Shown here piece by piece: positions 5,160 to 7,124 of a stretch of DNA of 7,124 nucleotides (position 1 is its first letter; the number at the start of each line of letters is the position of its first letter). The notes under the pieces were generated by a model that did not search any database, had not been told where the DNA came from, and was given only the letters and a program-made list of their open reading frames with translations. The DNA is from Bacteroidales bacterium (lineage in GTDB: Bacteria > Bacteroidota > Bacteroidia > Bacteroidales > P3): NCBI GenBank assembly GCA_017507285.1, contig JAFWBF010000106.1, forward strand, positions 1 through 7,124, given 5' to 3'. A program made the position numbers and the translations under genes.

Positions 5160-6779
5160 ATGAAACTTGATGATAAGAAACAATATATCCTGCTTTTTGC
5201 AATAATTATTCTGCAAACATTGATTTATTCGTGTGCCAATGTTGGATATCCTACCGGTGGAGAAGTGGATAAAAACCCACCAAAGGTATTGGCTTTTGAG
5301 CCTGAAAATGAGTCAAAGAATTTTAGTTCTAACAAGCTGATTATACAATTTGATGAGTATATACAGTTGAAGGATGTTGATAATCAAGTGTTGATTTCGC
5401 CTCCATTTGAGCAGAAACCCGAAATACAAGCCAAAGGTAAGTCCGTTCATATAAATATTAATGACACCTTGAGGCCAAACACAACTTATTTATTTCAGTT
5501 TAAGAATGCTGTGGTAGACAATAATGAAGGAAATCCGTTACCTTCGCTCGATTATGTTTTCAGTACAGGAAATGTTTTGGACAGTTTGTCGATAAAGGGA
5601 AGCGTGTCGGATGCTTTTACTCAAAAAGTCGACGAGGAAATATATGTTTTTCTATATTCCGACTTTTCCGATTCAATAGTGGCAAACTCCAAACCGGTGT
5701 ATGTTACTAAGACAGATAAGGAAGGAAGATTTAAATTTAAATATATAGCTCAGGGCAAATATAAGATAATAGCATTGAAGGATGATGATAAAAGTTTGAC
5801 GTATAATAATGTATCTGAGAAAATTGCTTTCTCGACAAATCCAATTATTCCCCAATACATAGTAGATAGTTGCGATACCATATTGGCTGTTAAGCTCAAT
5901 ACTTTTGTACAAGAGTCGGGTGTTCAACGTATAACAAATAATAATATGCTGAAAACCGGCAGGGCTATAATTGTCTGCCAGCGTCCGCTTATATCGCCAA
6001 CTATAAATGCGTTTGGAACAGAAATAGTTAAGTATTTGAATAATACACGTGATACTTTGCTAATTTGGACCAAGCAGCCTACAGACTCGCTATCCTTGAT
6101 TATTAATGATGAATCAGGTATTAATGATACGTTGAAACTGCGATATTTCCAAAAGAAAGGCAGACCTTCACGTGAGCCTTTCATGAAAACCAATGTAAGA
6201 GCCTCTTTCCCTTACTTTGATACCATAAGGATAAGATTTACAAACCCTGTGGATACTATAGCTGATGCCGATGAACTGGTTTATGTAAAAACAGATACTG
6301 ATAGTTTTTACACCTCGTTGCAGTTTGATTCCGTTATGTTGAATGCTACACTGAAGTTGAAACTTAGACCCGATACCGATTATCAAATCATGATTCCGGG
6401 CAATAGATTGACAGATATATATGGTGCTAAAAACGACACCATAATACTTAAAACAAATGTGGATAATTCGACCAATTATGGAACAATAAAGCTAAAGTTG
6501 GATTCTATAAATGATACATTGCCATATATCGTTCAGATACTTTCGGAAAAGGACAAAGTAATAGCACAAAAGGTTGCCGACAAAGCAACGGCTGTATTCC
6601 CAAATCTTGTGGCCGGGGCATATAGGGTGAGGGTAATTAAGGATTTGAATTGCAATGGAAAATGGGACGCAGGAAATTATTGGCACAACAGGCAGTCGGA
6701 ACCCGTTTATTTTTTGTCAAAGACAATAGAATTGAGAAACAATTGGGAAATAGAAGAAACATTCTCTTTGCCAGAGTAG
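5160..6779 (+). CDS. Ig-like (SbsA/Big_5-type) domain lipoprotein
   Basis: This is a 539-residue predicted envelope lipoprotein. The N-terminus has a charged start (KLDDKK), a hydrophobic segment (about 9-23) and a lipobox I22-Y-S-C25, giving an acylated mature N-terminus at Cys25. The mature protein begins ANVGYPTGG, without the acidic residues just after Cys that often mark surface-exposed Bacteroidota lipoproteins. Residues about 38-137 resemble an SbsA/Big_5 Ig-like domain (NPPKVLAFEPENES...FDEYIQL...LRPNTTYLFQF...YVFSTG). Residues about 144-210 look like a transthyretin/CarbD-type beta-sandwich (EGRFKFKYIAQGKYKIIALKDDD). A second Ig-like region lies at about 345-432. The C-terminal about 100 residues contain D495-LNCNGKWD503, which resembles a Ca-binding loop. 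Such proteins are widespread in Bacteroidota, but their role is not known to me. It is probably monocistronic, since no gene follows in the window. Confidence 0.82.
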   Translation: MKLDDKKQYILLFAIIILQTLIYSCANVGYPTGGEVDKNPPKVLAFEPENESKNFSSNKLIIQFDEYIQLKDVDNQVLISPPFEQKPEIQAKGKSVHININDTLRPNTTYLFQFKNAVVDNNEGNPLPSLDYVFSTGNVLDSLSIKGSVSDAFTQKVDEEIYVFLYSDFSDSIVANSKPVYVTKTDKEGRFKFKYIAQGKYKIIALKDDDKSLTYNNVSEKIAFSTNPIIPQYIVDSCDTILAVKLNTFVQESGVQRITNNNMLKTGRAIIVCQRPLISPTINAFGTEIVKYLNNTRDTLLIWTKQPTDSLSLIINDESGINDTLKLRYFQKKGRPSREPFMKTNVRASFPYFDTIRIRFTNPVDTIADADELVYVKTDTDSFYTSLQFDSVMLNATLKLKLRPDTDYQIMIPGNRLTDIYGAKNDTIILKTNVDNSTNYGTIKLKLDSINDTLPYIVQILSEKDKVIAQKVADKATAVFPNLVAGAYRVRVIKDLNCNGKWDAGNYWHNRQSEPVYFLSKTIELRNNWEIEETFSLPE

Positions 6780-7124
6780 AACGTTTGCAAAAATACGGTT
6801 GGCAATTCCGCTTCTCAGATTCTTATCCTATCGGATGTCAACCATAATATTCCCCCCGAATCATCGCAAATTAAGATTTAAGTTTTCCCATATACTAAAA
6901 ACTGACTTTCTTTCATTAGAAAAAACCTTTAAAGAGGTGCTCGGAGGACTTTGGAGGGTTCTTTTGAGAACCTTAGAGGGTTCTCTGGAGAACCTTGGAG
7001 GGTTCTCCGAAGAACCTTGGAGGGTTCTCTGAAGAACCTTGGAGGGTCAAAAAACAGATATAAGAACCAAAGCCGAAGGTGGCTGCCTTATAAGCTGGTT
7101 ATTAAAGCATTTATACAAAAAAAA
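6780..7124. other. Non-coding region downstream of the lipoprotein gene
   Basis: There is no supportable gene in these 345 bases. A weak stem (GGTTGGCA 6797-6804 with TGTCAACC 6836-6843, enclosing ATCC/GGAT) follows the lipoprotein stop. It lacks a T-run, so I do not call it a terminator. The main content is the 22-bp-period repeat array at 6953-7047. Open frames through the array are accidental, because the 22-bp unit shifts frame at every copy. Confidence 0.7.
6953..7047. repeat. Tandem 22-bp array of palindromes (array B)
   Basis: Full units start at 6953, 6975, 6997 and 7019, with a truncated fifth copy at 7041-7047, and the period is exactly 22 bp. Each unit contains a near-palindrome. 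The best is GGTTCTCTGGAGAACC in the unit at 6975, with arms GGTTCTC/GAGAACC. The arms extend to AGGGTTCTC/GAGAACCTT if a G-T pair is allowed. Differences between units cluster at the palindrome centre (TTTTG, TCTGG, TCCGA, TCTGA), while the outer arms are conserved. A degenerate in-phase copy at 6931-6952 matches about 12 of 22 positions. As RNA, each unit would form a hairpin of about 9-10 bp. The linkers are too short for CRISPR spacers. Confidence 0.92.

Noticed and set aside
6797..6843. Terminator for the Ig-like lipoprotein gene
   Set aside because: An 8-bp stem with a wobble and a 31-nt loop, followed by ATAATATTCC rather than a T-run. Not convincing.
6799..7032. 77-codon frame through array B
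   Set aside because: The 22-bp unit is not a multiple of 3, so the frame changes at each copy. It is an accidental open frame over non-coding repeats.

Overview
The window looks like chromosomal DNA from a strictly anaerobic or fermentative member of the Bacteroidota, probably order Bacteroidales. The evidence is indirect but consistent. Start codons lie behind A/T-rich leaders with no Shine-Dalgarno sequence. The clearest promoters match the Bacteroidota pattern (TTTG, about 20 bp, TAnnTTTG). The base composition is A+T-rich. The gene set fits too: an H-cluster maturase and an Ig-like lipoprotein of a type common in that phylum. No genus can be named from the sequence alone.

Layout from left to right. 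Bases 2-487 are the 3' part of a Sel1-repeat gene that enters from outside the window. Bases 488-1321 are a long non-coding stretch holding a 22-bp-period palindrome array (about 762-843) and a promoter and structured leader for the next gene. Bases 1322-3519 are a tight three-gene run: hydF ([FeFe]-hydrogenase H-cluster maturation GTPase), folA (dihydrofolate reductase) and dtd (D-aminoacyl-tRNA deacylase). Bases 3728-4157 hold a tRNA unit, Ser(GCT)-Pro(TGG)-Arg(TCT), with a textbook promoter and an intrinsic terminator. Bases 4160-4999 on the minus strand encode a two-domain UspA-like protein. Bases 5160-6779 encode an Ig-like (SbsA/Big_5-type) lipoprotein read divergently from it. Bases 6780-7124 are non-coding and carry a second 22-bp-period palindrome array (about 6953-7047).

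Functionally the window is mostly ordinary housekeeping DNA: hydrogenase maturation, folate metabolism, tRNA proofreading, tRNA supply, a stress-type protein and an envelope lipoprotein. The signal least explained by known genes is the pair of intergenic arrays. They differ in sequence but have the same design: a 16-bp palindrome plus a 6-bp linker, repeated at exactly 22 bp, about two helical turns. This suggests a dispersed extragenic element family or a multi-site protein-binding or RNA-hairpin platform. The other points worth checking are a His-to-Gln change in the Fe-S motif of HydF and a terminator-like structure between the hydF promoter and its start codon. I see no CRISPR array, transposase, phage gene or obvious defence system.
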